Shown here: positions 17,253 to 26,476 of the stretch, piece by piece | Numbering within the stretch: the first letter of the stretch is position 1 | How the letters are laid out: each line of letters begins with the position of its first letter | Source: Planctomycetaceae bacterium | GTDB taxonomy: Bacteria; Planctomycetota; Planctomycetia; Gemmatales; Gemmataceae | Length of the DNA: 64,000 nucleotides | Assembly (NCBI GenBank): GCA_013823135.1 | Contig: PNLP01000002.1 | Span: 124,001-188,000 of the forward strand | Direction of reading: 5' to 3' | The notes under the pieces: model-generated | Seen by the model: only the letters and a program-made list of their open reading frames with translations | Told to the model about the DNA's origin: nothing | Database searches by the model: none | Translations under genes and position numbers: made by a program

Positions 17253-18767
17253 ATGTCGCGGATCAGGAGCGGGGGAATCCTGTTGGTGCTTGCGGTTCCG
17301 TTCGCCCTCTACATTCTGTGGCAGGTGCAGGCCGGAGCGCGTGCGGATTTTGCGGCACCAGCAGCGCCTCCAGAGAAGGCTCCGACCGACCCCAAGCAAC
17401 TGGCTGCCACGAAGTCGAAAGCCGAGAAATGGGCGGGTGACGTTCGCCAGACCGTCGCCGTGGTGTTGCAGTATCGCGTTCCCGGTCCCGAGGACAAAGC
17501 CGACGACCCGGACTGCAACGCGATTGCGAAGGCCGCGGCGGCACGGGGAGTGGACCTCACCGATCTGGAGAAGTTCCTCTCCGGTGTGGATCGCCCCACT
17601 TACGCGGGGGCACTCAAGGAGCGATACGCCGAGTGGCAGGTGAACAAGCTGAAACTCGCCAAGTCGGAAGAAGCCATCGAGGCGTGGTTGCGAAGCCCGC
17701 TGCCCGTGGTTGACACGCAGACGGCCGCCGTTCAGACTCTGAAGTCGTTCGACGCACTGATCGCCGATTACCGCAAAGACTCCACGTTCGCCGATTCCGC
17801 GAAGGCCACCGCCTGGCAGATCGAGGCGCGCGTGAAGGTGCTGGAATCGTTGGAGGCCGCGGCCCACCGCCCTTACGATGAGGTGCTGGCCCTCACGCTT
17901 CCCCTGCCCAACCCCAGGACCAACAAGGTCGTCGAGAAAGCCCTCGGGCTGCCCGTTGCCATCCGCGAGCAAGTGCGATTACTGGAAGCCGAACTGGCTC
18001 GCGTCGAGGCAGCCAAGCGAGTTCTGCCCGAACCGGTGACGAAGGCCGCGAACAGCATGATTCGCCGGGCGGATGAGTGGGCCGCGAAGGAACAACTTCT
18101 GCTGTTGTTCGCCGATCCCGAGATCTTCACAGACCCGAGCAAGGCCGCCGAGTGGCTGCCGAGGGTCCAGGCTCAGTTCAACAAAACGCAGACGCAATCC
18201 GGCCGCGAACTGATCCGCAAGAAGATGCAACAATTCTGCGAGGCGTACATTCCGAAAGCGGCCCGCCTCGACGCGAACGTGCTTGTGCGCGACAAGGAGA
18301 TACCCCGCATCAACGTGACGGTCGTGTACAAGCCGGACGGCAGCCCTGCCGTCGAACGACCGCTGAGCACGCACCCGAGCACGCTCAACGAGTTCAACTT
18401 CACGGTACTGCACAAGGACTTCGACCAGATTCGCTGGGCCGGTGGGATTGCTGGCAAGGATTCGCTGAAACCCACCCCCGCGAGCGTGGTGGCTCGCGAC
18501 TTCACCGCGGCTCGCGCAACCGTCACCGTGTGGACCCCCGAGACGCTCGATCAATTAAAAAAGAAGTGCGAAGGTGATGTTGCCACGGTACAACAAAGGC
18601 GGCGCGAGCAACTCGATGGCCTTTCCGGGGCGGAAGTGGTTCGTGATCCTCTCGGGAAAGAGCCCCCATCGACGTGGACGCGGGAGAACACGAGGATCTG
18701 GGCCCGGCTCACGGCACTCTCGGAAGCGATGAAGGCAGCCCCCGGTTTGTTCGAAGCGGGAAAGTGA
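17253..18767 (+). CDS. membrane-anchored protein of the GTPase-kinase cluster, unknown function
   Basis: 504 residues, unrecognised. An N-terminal signal anchor (GILLVLAVPFALYILWQV, residues ~8-26) is followed by an Ala/Pro linker, a mainly helical region rich in Ala, Lys and Glu (~40-350) and a C-terminal part with beta-strand character (INVTVVYKPDGSPAVERPL). The bulk is probably extracytoplasmic. I chose the ATG at 17253 because it has a GGAG site and directly precedes the hydrophobic segment; the frame upstream of it is the palindromic repeat. It ends 2 bases before the next start, which implies translational coupling to the DUF2135-like receptor. Confidence 0.7.
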   Translation: MSRIRSGGILLVLAVPFALYILWQVQAGARADFAAPAAPPEKAPTDPKQLAATKSKAEKWAGDVRQTVAVVLQYRVPGPEDKADDPDCNAIAKAAAARGVDLTDLEKFLSGVDRPTYAGALKERYAEWQVNKLKLAKSEEAIEAWLRSPLPVVDTQTAAVQTLKSFDALIADYRKDSTFADSAKATAWQIEARVKVLESLEAAAHRPYDEVLALTLPLPNPRTNKVVEKALGLPVAIREQVRLLEAELARVEAAKRVLPEPVTKAANSMIRRADEWAAKEQLLLLFADPEIFTDPSKAAEWLPRVQAQFNKTQTQSGRELIRKKMQQFCEAYIPKAARLDANVLVRDKEIPRINVTVVYKPDGSPAVERPLSTHPSTLNEFNFTVLHKDFDQIRWAGGIAGKDSLKPTPASVVARDFTAARATVTVWTPETLDQLKKKCEGDVATVQQRRREQLDGLSGAEVVRDPLGKEPPSTWTRENTRIWARLTALSEAMKAAPGLFEAGK

Positions 18768-18769
18768 AC

Positions 18770-20887
18770 ATGACCCTGGCGACGTGGAAGAAAGTCGTCC
18801 TGTTCGGGCTGTTCGGAGCCGTCGGCTGTTTGGCCGGCTGGGCGGTCGGTGAAGTCTATTTGCTCGCAGCGCGTGCCGTCGCCGATCCCGACTCGGGAGC
18901 CGCCCCCTCGCTCATCTCACGTCCGTCCGCACCCGCAACCGATGCCCCGCCACCGTCGAGCGAGTTCAAGGATCGGCTCGACCGCGAGAAGGCCAAGAGC
19001 GGCGACGTGCAAATCTCGCTCATTTGGTTCAACAAGAACGACCTCGACTTGCACTGCGTCGATCCCAACGGCGCGGAGGTCTACTTCAAGCAACCGCGAT
19101 CCGCTTCCGGCGGCGAACTCGATGTCGATGCCAACGGCGATCGGGGTCGGCCCGTCACGAGCGAACCCGTCGAGAACATCTACTGGCCTGCGGGTGGTGC
19201 GCCGTCGGGCAAATACACGGTATCGGTGAACTACTACAACCGCCGTGCGGGCGAGCCGAACGCCACGACGTACAAGGTCAGCATCCTCCACGGCGGCACA
19301 CGCGAAGACTTCTCCGGCGAGATCAGCGACAACGGCACCCCGAACAACAAGCGACTCATCCGCGAGTTCGAACTGTCACCGAAGGTGGAACTGTTCGCCT
19401 CGCCCGAGTTGGAGTTACCACCCGGCGTCACGCTCAAAGTGCCCGTCGTCGCACGGCGAATGTACTACAAGGGCGAGATCAAGGTTCAGGCCGAGAACCT
19501 GCCCGAAGGCGTAACAGCCGAGCCACTCACCATCCCCGAAGGCAAGACTGAGGGCGAGTTGGTTCTGAAGGCGAGCGAGAGCGCGAAGGAGATCAAGAAG
19601 GCGATCAAGCTCGTCGGCACGGGCGGTGAATTGACAGGCTGCTCCGCCGACACGCAACTCACCATCTCCGCTCCGGCGGTTCGCTTCTCGGCGACGACGG
19701 TGATCATCCTCGGCATCTGGACGGCACTGCTCGCGGTCGGTTTGTGTCTCGCGCTGCTCGCCGGACAGAACCGCTACCTCGGCCGACCGCTGTTCGCGGC
19801 GGGTCGCATTCCGCTCGGTGGTGTGATTGTCGGGGCGAGTGTCGCGGGGTTCGTGTCGGGCTCCGTGGGGCAATCACTGTATTCGCTGTTGCTTGCCGTC
19901 GGCATCGGCAGCTTCGGGCTGGTCATCGGCTGGGTGTTGCTCGGCGGATTGCTCGGCTGGGGCGTCAGCTTCTTTGTGTCGAACCTCGACAAGAAGAAGG
20001 CCGCACTCGCGGGGTTGGCCGGTGGGTTGCTCGGCGCTATCGCGTTCCTCGTGGGGTCGAATGCGGGCGACTGGCTTGGGCGACTCATCGGCGCGGGCGT
20101 GCTGGGGTTCTGCATCGGGCTCGTGGTCGCGATTGTCGAAGCGGCGTTCCGTCGTGCCTGGCTCGAAGTGCGATTCGGCGAACGCGAGACGATCAACGTG
20201 AACCTCGGCCCCGAACCCGTGAAGGTCGGCGGCAACTCGCAGCTTTGCACCGTGTGGGCTCGCGGCGCTCCCGACGTGGCGCTGCGGTTCTTCGTGCGGA
20301 ACAGTCAGGTGATTTGCGAGGACGTGCCAACACGCACTGAAGCGATCGTGGGCGAGGGCCACACGCGCAAGGCGGGCACGGTGACCCTGACGGTTCACAC
20401 GGGAAAGGGCACTGCTACGCCGCTTGCGGCTTCGCAAGCGCCGCCTGCGAAGCCGCAAGCGGCTGTTCCCCCGCCGCCACCAGTTCCCACTCCCGTTGCG
20501 AAAACGCCACCCACGCCCGACTACGACGACAACTTGCCCATGCCGATCTCGCCGCCCCCGCCGGCTCGGCCGAAGGTCGCTTCCATTCTCGATGACGGTG
20601 GGTTCGTGCCGCCACCGCCCGCGAAGCCGCCAGCGGCTGTGAGCGCGAAGCCGCCCGTGCCCGCGCCGCCGAAGTTGCCCACCGGGGGACTCACCTCCCC
20701 CGCTCGCCCAGAACCACCGAAGCCAGCGTCGCCAGCGATACCGAAGCCACCAGCGCCCGCGGCACCTGTCGCAAGTGCGCCGACCGCGGAAGCAAAGCCA
20801 TCAGGCGAAGGATGCCCAACGTGTAAGCGGGTTGCTCCGGGGCGACCCGGCGCACGCTACTGCATGATGTGCGATAAACCGTACTGA
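18770..20887 (+). CDS. membrane receptor: DUF2135-like head, multi-span core, beta domain, zinc ribbon
   Basis: 705 residues. N-terminal span (~8-30), then a DUF2135/YfaP-like beta domain (~80-185; NDLDLHCVDPNGAEVYF, ENIYWPAGGAPSGKYTVSV) that should lie outside the membrane, and a second beta region. A Gly/Leu-rich stretch of about five to six spans (~308-460) ends in FCIGLVVAIVEAAFRRAWLE. A ~90-residue beta domain follows (LGPEPVKVGG...CTVWARGA), perhaps FHA-like, then a Pro/Ala linker and a C-terminal zinc ribbon (CPTCKR...YCMMC). From the first multi-span helix onward it is paralogous to 27665-29881 and 29985-32306, which have vWA heads instead. The linker contains two repeat-derived segments. 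Confidence 0.75.
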   Translation: MTLATWKKVVLFGLFGAVGCLAGWAVGEVYLLAARAVADPDSGAAPSLISRPSAPATDAPPPSSEFKDRLDREKAKSGDVQISLIWFNKNDLDLHCVDPNGAEVYFKQPRSASGGELDVDANGDRGRPVTSEPVENIYWPAGGAPSGKYTVSVNYYNRRAGEPNATTYKVSILHGGTREDFSGEISDNGTPNNKRLIREFELSPKVELFASPELELPPGVTLKVPVVARRMYYKGEIKVQAENLPEGVTAEPLTIPEGKTEGELVLKASESAKEIKKAIKLVGTGGELTGCSADTQLTISAPAVRFSATTVIILGIWTALLAVGLCLALLAGQNRYLGRPLFAAGRIPLGGVIVGASVAGFVSGSVGQSLYSLLLAVGIGSFGLVIGWVLLGGLLGWGVSFFVSNLDKKKAALAGLAGGLLGAIAFLVGSNAGDWLGRLIGAGVLGFCIGLVVAIVEAAFRRAWLEVRFGERETINVNLGPEPVKVGGNSQLCTVWARGAPDVALRFFVRNSQVICEDVPTRTEAIVGEGHTRKAGTVTLTVHTGKGTATPLAASQAPPAKPQAAVPPPPPVPTPVAKTPPTPDYDDNLPMPISPPPPARPKVASILDDGGFVPPPPAKPPAAVSAKPPVPAPPKLPTGGLTSPARPEPPKPASPAIPKPPAPAAPVASAPTAEAKPSGEGCPTCKRVAPGRPGARYCMMCDKPY
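20419..20463. repeat. GCCGCTTGCGGCTTCGC palindrome inside the receptor gene
   Basis: 18-base arms (20419-20436 and 20446-20463) are complementary around a 9-base loop. The element is translated as an Ala/Pro-rich piece of the linker. A larger copy is the hairpin at 34755-34807; a single arm lies at about 62292-62307. Confidence 0.7.
20684..20708. repeat. short GGGGGACTCAC palindrome in the Pro-rich linker
   Basis: GGGGGACTCACCTCCCCCGC plus CTCGCC, the core and right end of the GGCGAGCGGGG palindrome family, read in frame as GGLTSPARPE. The two paralogous receptors carry their own versions in the same linker (29646-29669, 32127-32151). Confidence 0.65.
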
Positions 20888-20935
20888 TCGAACCGAAACA
20901 CCCAGTTCCTCCCCCGCAGCCCAAGGAGCCGTACC

Positions 20936-21832
20936 GTGCCTTACGAGATGCAGATTGACCGGGCCAACCCCGGTTGCATCGTCTTCATGGTGGACCAGTC
21001 GAACTCGATGCTCGACGGCATCGCCGGCACCGCCCGGCCGAAGCTCGACACCGTCGCCACCGCGATCAACCGCTTCTTCGCGGAACTCATCACGAGTTGC
21101 GAGAAGGGTGAAGACAAGCCGCGGAACTACTTTGAGGTCGGGTTGATCGGCTATACCACCGACCAGAACGGCGTCGCCATTGTCAAGCCGCTGTTCCAGG
21201 GTCCGCTCGCCGGCCAGGATCTCGTTTCCATCGCGGATCTGTACGACAACCCGCTGGAAATCGAGCGTCGCCAGAAGAAAGAGTTCGTGGACGACGGCGC
21301 GGGCGGCCTGAGCGAAGTCATCAAGGAAATCGCGTTCCCGGTGTGGTACCGCCCGCCGGCGGCGACCGAGATGTTCGGCACGCCGATGTGCGGCGCGTTC
21401 GGCTACGTTTCGCAGGTCGTGCGTTCGTGGGTCGATGCCCACCCCGGTTGCTTCCCCCCGATGGTCATTCACCTGACCGACGGCGAACCCGTGGACGGCG
21501 ACCCGCGGCCGTTCGCGGACGAACTCAAGGCGCTTGCCACGTCCGACGGCAACGTGCTGCTGTTCAACTGTCACCTGTCGAGCCGCGACTCGCAGCCGGT
21601 GTTCCTGCCCGCAACCGACGCCATGCTGCCGGACGATTACGCGAAGGATCTGTTCACAATGTCCAGCGCGTTGCCGGACAAGTTGCGGCACATGGCCGAG
21701 GTGAAAGGGATCTCCGCGCCGCTCGGTTGCAAGGCGATGGCCTTCAACGCCGACGCGGTGAGCCTGCTGAAGTTGCTGAACGTCGGCACCCAGGTCGTGG
21801 CCACCGCGACGCTGCCGCCACACCTCCGATGA
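20936..21832 (+). CDS. cytoplasmic vWA-domain protein (TerY-like)
   Basis: 298 residues from a GTG with an AAGGAG site. It is almost entirely one von Willebrand A domain with an intact metal site: DQSNS at residues 20-24, and HLTDGEPVDGD near 180. No signal peptide or membrane span. Small vWA proteins of this kind (TerY) form a conserved trio with a protein kinase and a PP2C phosphatase in the TerY-P triads; both partners are here (kinase-like at 11271, PP2C in the next gene). It probably acts as a Mg-dependent protein-protein scaffold. The family assignment is firm; the triad role is inference from context. Confidence 0.85.
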   Translation: MPYEMQIDRANPGCIVFMVDQSNSMLDGIAGTARPKLDTVATAINRFFAELITSCEKGEDKPRNYFEVGLIGYTTDQNGVAIVKPLFQGPLAGQDLVSIADLYDNPLEIERRQKKEFVDDGAGGLSEVIKEIAFPVWYRPPAATEMFGTPMCGAFGYVSQVVRSWVDAHPGCFPPMVIHLTDGEPVDGDPRPFADELKALATSDGNVLLFNCHLSSRDSQPVFLPATDAMLPDDYAKDLFTMSSALPDKLRHMAEVKGISAPLGCKAMAFNADAVSLLKLLNVGTQVVATATLPPHLR

Positions 21833-21848
21833 TGAATTGGTGATTTCA

Positions 21849-21911
21849 GATTTATGATTGAAGATTGAAAGTCATATGCCCAACGTGTCTTTCAATCTTC
21901 GATCATAAATC
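21849..21911. repeat. AT-rich 23-bp inverted repeat between vWA and PP2C genes
   Basis: Arms 21849-21871 (GATTTATGATTGAAGATTGA...) and 21889-21911 pair with one mismatch around a 17-base loop. It is markedly richer in A/T than the surrounding DNA. Without a trailing T-run it is not a classical terminator; it resembles a mobile palindromic repeat. Confidence 0.75.
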
Positions 21912-21932
21912 ATCAATCGTAAATAGATAAAG

Positions 21933-23786
21933 ATGGACCCGACCCCCGCCGAGTTGCCACCCGGTTGCCTCGTGATCCTCATCCCGCTCTCGGCCTCAAT
22001 GGCGGACGATGCGCGGGTTTGGCTCGGGCACCGTTCCACGCCCGATGGCGAGCCGGAGATTCGCGACGTTCCCAAATCGCTCGCCGCTCGTTTTCTTGCT
22101 GATGAACTCATCGAGGCGCTGGCGAACACGCTCGCCAGCGGCTACCCGCTTCCGCTCGATGTCGCGGTGCTCGGTTACGGTGCCCACGCTGATGGCACGC
22201 TGAATCTGATCTCGCTGCTGGCGGGTGCGAAGCCGACGAATCGCCTGGTTCCCTTGGCCGACATCGCCGCGTTGCCCGTTGAGCCGCGTGGCCGTGAAGG
22301 CGATCCCCGCAAGTGGACCGAGCGCGTCGAATGCGCTGGTGAAGCACCCGCGGCGGTTGCGCTGGCCGAGGTGTACAAGTTCGTGTCGCTGTGGCTCACC
22401 GGGCGAACCACGGCCCGCCCGCCGGTGATTCTGCACGTCACCGATGGCGACAGAATCGACGAGCATTACCATCGCGTGGCCCGCTCGCTCGGATTGCTCA
22501 CCACGGGTTACGGGCCGGCGCGGTTGTTGCACGTCGGCTTCGACACAACGACCGAACCGACCCTGTGCGGCATGTGGCCGGATGCGATCCCGGAACTGTG
22601 GGCGAGGCTCATGCCGGTCTCGGCCATGCTTCCCGCGGAGGTGGAAGGGCGGCCGGCTCGACCCGCGGTGTCGGTCAACGACTGGGCACTCATCGACCCG
22701 TGGAGTGCGCTCTTCGATCTGAGCTGGGTTGAGGACACGGTTCGCTGGACGGACGCGGACAGCGACCGATTCGAGCCAGCGACCGCTCGCGGCATGTGGA
22801 CTCAGAAGATGGGGAACACGCCCGAGCAGTGGGAAGATGCCTACGCCACGGAGCCGGCGTCGGGGGTTGCAGTGGTCGCGGACGGTGCGAGCAGCGGCAT
22901 CTACTGTCGGACCTGGGCGGATCGTCTAGCGCGCTCGTTTATAACGGATAGGCCGGATGTGCGGGATCCGATTGCGCTCAATAAATGGGTTCACGGGCTT
23001 CGTGCGGAGTGGCGCGCGGCAATCGACTATGACAAACTAAACTGGTCGAAGAAGGCGAAGGTTGACGAAACCGGCGCAGCCGCGACGTTCCTTTCGCTGG
23101 AAGTGGGGCCGCCCGACGCCAGCGGAAATAGGCCGTGGCGAGCGTGTGCGGTCGGCGACGCGAGCATGTTCTGGATTCGCAACGGCCGCCTCCGTGCCAC
23201 GTTCCCTGTGGTTGCTGCGGATCAGTTCGGTTCCGCGCCCATGCTGATTCGGTCGAACGCGGGATACAAGACGCTCACGCTCAGCGCTGCGGGTGTGTGC
23301 CGGCCGGGTGACCGCTTCCTGCTCGCGACCGATGCCGTGGCGGCCCGACTATTCAAGAGCGCTGCCGCGACCGATGGCCCCGACTGGTCGCGTTTCGAGA
23401 CGATCGACGAAACGGCGTGGCGCGACGAACTCGACGTGCTCCGCAAGGCCAACGACATGGTGAACGACGACTGCACGCTCGTCACCCTGCGCGTGACGGG
23501 CGGCGAAAGCGAGTCGGCGGAGAGTAAACCATTAGCAGATGTTGAGGTTTCACCCCCCACCCGGCTCGAAGACTCGCCACCCTCCCCCACAAGGGGGGAG
23601 GGCACTGATTCAACCTCCCCCCTTGTGGGGGAGGTCGCCGCGGAGCGGCGGGTGGGGGGTGAGGCCTCAACGAATGTTAAAGCCGACACTTCTCCCGGCG
23701 ATGCGAAGATAATGGAAGAGCCAGACCAGAACGAACGGACCACAACCACGGACGGTTTCTCGGATTCGACGGACCCACACGTCTAA
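21933..23786 (+). CDS. PP2C-type protein phosphatase with degenerate vWA-like N-terminus
   Basis: 617 residues. Residues ~10-240 resemble a vWA fold (VILIPLSASM, later ILHVTDGDR), but the first metal-binding Asp of the DxSxS motif is replaced by Pro, so the metal site is probably dead. Residues ~300-525 are a PP2C-like Ser/Thr phosphatase domain (VVADGASSG, CAVGDASMF, LLATDAVAARLF). The last ~80 residues are low-complexity; ~540-577 are encoded by a 115-bp palindrome. Following the vWA gene and sharing the cluster with a kinase-like protein, it would be the phosphatase arm of the system. Cytoplasmic, no spans. Confidence 0.8.
   Translation: MDPTPAELPPGCLVILIPLSASMADDARVWLGHRSTPDGEPEIRDVPKSLAARFLADELIEALANTLASGYPLPLDVAVLGYGAHADGTLNLISLLAGAKPTNRLVPLADIAALPVEPRGREGDPRKWTERVECAGEAPAAVALAEVYKFVSLWLTGRTTARPPVILHVTDGDRIDEHYHRVARSLGLLTTGYGPARLLHVGFDTTTEPTLCGMWPDAIPELWARLMPVSAMLPAEVEGRPARPAVSVNDWALIDPWSALFDLSWVEDTVRWTDADSDRFEPATARGMWTQKMGNTPEQWEDAYATEPASGVAVVADGASSGIYCRTWADRLARSFITDRPDVRDPIALNKWVHGLRAEWRAAIDYDKLNWSKKAKVDETGAAATFLSLEVGPPDASGNRPWRACAVGDASMFWIRNGRLRATFPVVAADQFGSAPMLIRSNAGYKTLTLSAAGVCRPGDRFLLATDAVAARLFKSAAATDGPDWSRFETIDETAWRDELDVLRKANDMVNDDCTLVTLRVTGGESESAESKPLADVEVSPPTRLEDSPPSPTRGEGTDSTSPLVGEVAAERRVGGEASTNVKADTSPGDAKIMEEPDQNERTTTTDGFSDSTDPHV
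23548..23663. repeat. 115-bp nested palindrome inside the PP2C gene
   Basis: Outer arms CACCCCCCACCCG / CGGGTGGGGGGTG and inner arms CCTCCCCCACAAGGGGGGAGG / its complement give an almost complete hairpin. It is translated as a Ser/Pro/Arg/Gly-rich stretch after the catalytic domain. No similar element was found elsewhere in the window. Confidence 0.75.
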
Positions 23787-23803
23787 CCACTTGCGAGGAA
23801 CTC

Positions 23804-26404
23804 ATGTCCTTGTATCGCCTCAGTTCACGCCGCATCGCGGCCCCCGCATTCGCCCTGGCAGCGATCATGCTTGCCAACGGGCCGATGCGTGCTCAGGACG
23901 CGCCCGACGGCACCGCCGTGCTCGAGAAGGTCAAGGACGGTGCCGGGCTCACCAAAGTGAAAGAGAAGCTCGCGGCCGATGCGGTCGGCTCGCGGTTCCG
24001 CGTCGAAGGCTTCGCCCTGAATGACGACAAGGCACTGAAAGTCACCGGCGTCGCGCTCGTTCCGGGCGGCACCGACGAGGAACGCACCGAGGCCGAGAAG
24101 GCGATCCGCAACAAGGTCATCGCCGCAGTTCAGGAAGTGGCCGGTGCCAAGGAATTCAAGGACTTCGAGTTCACCGACAAATCCGCTCGAGGCGACAAAC
24201 TCCCGCACCTGCTGCTTCAGAAGGCGGCGAACGAAGCGGGCAAGGCCGATCGTGCTGCCGACGAACTCAAGCTCGCCGACTCGAAGTTCGACGCCAAGGG
24301 GAAGCTCGTGATCGTCGGCATTCGTGGCCGCGACCCGAAGACGCTGAAGTGGCTGGAAGAAGCGCTCCCCAAGGTGCTCGCCGAGAACCCGGCCGCGACC
24401 GACGCGGCTGGCAAGGTCGCGGTCACGCTCGACGTCGCGAGCGTCAAGGACGGCACCGAGTGGCCGCTGGCCCCGGCAGCCGTGCAGAAGGCGCTCAACG
24501 GCTCACGCATTCGTGTGGATCGTGCGTTCCTCGTGGCGACGCCCGCGAAGTTGGACGAAACCAACGCGACCGGCACAGCCTGGGCCTACGCACTTTCCGG
24601 GATCGTGATCGGGAACGACAAGCCCGATGCGAAGGCCATCGAAGCCGGCATGGCGAAGGCGTTCGCGGCCGCAGGCTGGCCCGCACTGAAGGATGGCGAC
24701 CTCGAAGCCCTCACGAACGCCGACAACCGCGTTCCCGACCCCGGTGCGTTCTTCCAGAAGGCAGTTGCCGAGAAGCCGGCGCTCGACGGCGTTCGCATCG
24801 ATAGCCGCACGGAGTTCGGCCCCGACGGCAAGCTCGTGCTGACTGGGCTTCAACCCGGCCTCGATGACAAGCAACTCGCAGAACTGACGACGACCGTTCG
24901 CGACGTGCTCAAGAAACTCTCAACCGGCACCGATGCGAACCCCGGCTTCAAGAAGCTGGCCGAACTCGGTGTTTCGATCGACAAGCTGGAGAAGGTCAAG
25001 GTCCGCGAACTGCACGCCGACCTGCGGAAGTGGGCGACCGAAAACCTCGACGACGTTCGACTGAGCCGCCTCTACTTCGACGAGCAAAGCAAGCTGGTGC
25101 TGACCTGCGAAGCACCCGACGACGCCGTGAAAGGGATTGTCGAGAAGCAACTGACGGAGCGTGCCGCGAAGATCATCCCCGGCCTGAAGGCCGCCGAACC
25201 GATGATGCCCGTGGGGGAACCCAAGGAACCCGAAAAGAAAGAACCCGAGAAGAAAGAGCCTGAAAAGAAAGAACCCGAGAAGAAAGAAGAACCCAAGGAA
25301 CCGAAGAAGGATCCCGAGGACAAGAAAGATCCGAAGGAGCCCGAGAAGAAAGAACCCAAGGAACCTGAGAAGAAAGAGCCCGAGAAGAAAGAACCCGAGA
25401 AGAAGGAAGAGAAGGAACCCACCACGTTCATCGTGGCTCGCGTTCAGGCTGAAGCCCCGAAGGCTGGCGGCGCGGGTCCTGAGGTGCAGTTCACCAAGTT
25501 CAAGGGCGGGCTCACGCGGTTCCTGCAACAAGTCGTTGTTGACCCCAAGAACAAACAGTGGGAATCGCTGCTCATCGAGCGCGGGTACTTCAACGCCGAC
25601 AACGAGTACACCGTTCGCGGTGTGGCGAACTCGGAAGAACAACGCAAGGCGTTCAGTGCGTACCTCGATTCGCTCAAGAGCGATCCCGAGTGGGCGCCGT
25701 ACTTCAGCCCGAAGCCACACGCCACGCCCGATCTGGTCGTGGTTCCCATGGGCAAGCTCGTCGAACGGGCGCAGCGTGTGATGCCTGCGTACAGCACCTT
25801 CGACGGCATTCGCGTCGTCTCCGCACGTTACCTCTACGTCGATGACAAGGTCGATCCCGGCCAGAAGCTCGTGTTCGAGGCACACGTCGTCGGCCGACCA
25901 AACATCACGGCGGCAAGTGACCTCAGCAAGCTGATCGCGGCCGATCGCAACTTCTACGGTCGCCGGCTGCCACGCACCCGCGGGGGTCAGGAGCGAACGA
26001 TCGAGATTCGCGCTGTCCCCGAGGACGTGGTTCCGAGCGACCAGGTCGGCAACTTCACCGAAGGGTACGGCGCGCTGGCGCTCCTCAAAGGCGACATGGC
26101 GAAGGCTCGCGAATGGGCTGACGCCGGCGTGCTGCACACCCCGCACCTGTCGTCGGTGTGGTACCTGAGCGCGTACTACAACTTCCTGAAGGGCGACAAG
26201 GAACTGGTTCGGCGTGACCTGTACCGCGTGCTCCAGATCGAAGACCCAGTCGAGTTCGACGGCCCGTATCAGCGGAAACGCCGTTACCGTGTCGCCAAGG
26301 ATTTGCAGGGCGAGAAGCGCGACCAGATGGAGAAGATCTGGCTCGTGTTGTGGAAAGAGTACAAGGATGGCGGCCAACCGATCACATTCGCCGAACCGAA
26401 GTGA
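23804..26404 (+). CDS. secreted protein with repeated alpha/beta units and Lys/Glu/Pro linker
   Basis: 866 residues, unrecognised. Clear signal peptide (residues 1-31, ending PMRAQ-DAP). Residues ~40-465 contain several similar alpha/beta units, each with a helix, a GVRID- or GSRIRVDR-type strand, and a DGKLVLTGL-type strand, reminiscent of BON-like modules. Then ~470-545 is an EPEKKE repeat linker. The C-terminal ~330 residues hold another unit and a TPR-like helical part (YGALALLKGDMAKAREWADA). RBS GAGGAA before the ATG. It is 17 bases after the PP2C gene and on the same strand, so it is likely an exported partner of the signalling cluster. Confidence 0.7.
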   Translation: MSLYRLSSRRIAAPAFALAAIMLANGPMRAQDAPDGTAVLEKVKDGAGLTKVKEKLAADAVGSRFRVEGFALNDDKALKVTGVALVPGGTDEERTEAEKAIRNKVIAAVQEVAGAKEFKDFEFTDKSARGDKLPHLLLQKAANEAGKADRAADELKLADSKFDAKGKLVIVGIRGRDPKTLKWLEEALPKVLAENPAATDAAGKVAVTLDVASVKDGTEWPLAPAAVQKALNGSRIRVDRAFLVATPAKLDETNATGTAWAYALSGIVIGNDKPDAKAIEAGMAKAFAAAGWPALKDGDLEALTNADNRVPDPGAFFQKAVAEKPALDGVRIDSRTEFGPDGKLVLTGLQPGLDDKQLAELTTTVRDVLKKLSTGTDANPGFKKLAELGVSIDKLEKVKVRELHADLRKWATENLDDVRLSRLYFDEQSKLVLTCEAPDDAVKGIVEKQLTERAAKIIPGLKAAEPMMPVGEPKEPEKKEPEKKEPEKKEPEKKEEPKEPKKDPEDKKDPKEPEKKEPKEPEKKEPEKKEPEKKEEKEPTTFIVARVQAEAPKAGGAGPEVQFTKFKGGLTRFLQQVVVDPKNKQWESLLIERGYFNADNEYTVRGVANSEEQRKAFSAYLDSLKSDPEWAPYFSPKPHATPDLVVVPMGKLVERAQRVMPAYSTFDGIRVVSARYLYVDDKVDPGQKLVFEAHVVGRPNITAASDLSKLIAADRNFYGRRLPRTRGGQERTIEIRAVPEDVVPSDQVGNFTEGYGALALLKGDMAKAREWADAGVLHTPHLSSVWYLSAYYNFLKGDKELVRRDLYRVLQIEDPVEFDGPYQRKRRYRVAKDLQGEKRDQMEKIWLVLWKEYKDGGQPITFAEPK

Positions 26405-26412
26405 TGGTAAAC

Positions 26413-26452
26413 GAGCGGGGGACGTGAGTCCCCCGCTTCTGTTCTGTGTTCT
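26413..26452. terminator. hairpin after the secreted repeat protein, terminator-like
   Basis: Arms AGCGGGGGAC (26414-26423) and GTCCCCCGCT (26428-26437) pair perfectly around GTGA, followed by a T-rich stretch (TCTGTTCTGTGTTCTGTTC). It is also a core copy of the GGCGAGCGGGG repeat family, so it may be a repeat doing duty as a terminator. Confidence 0.5.
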
Positions 26453-26476
26453 GTTCACACACAACGGAGTATCTGC

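Noticed and set aside
24920..26464. Long open frame (514 codons) on the minus strand with Phe/Leu-rich stretch
   Set aside because: It is the reverse reading of the EPEKKE repeat, which gives false hydrophobic FFLLG runs.
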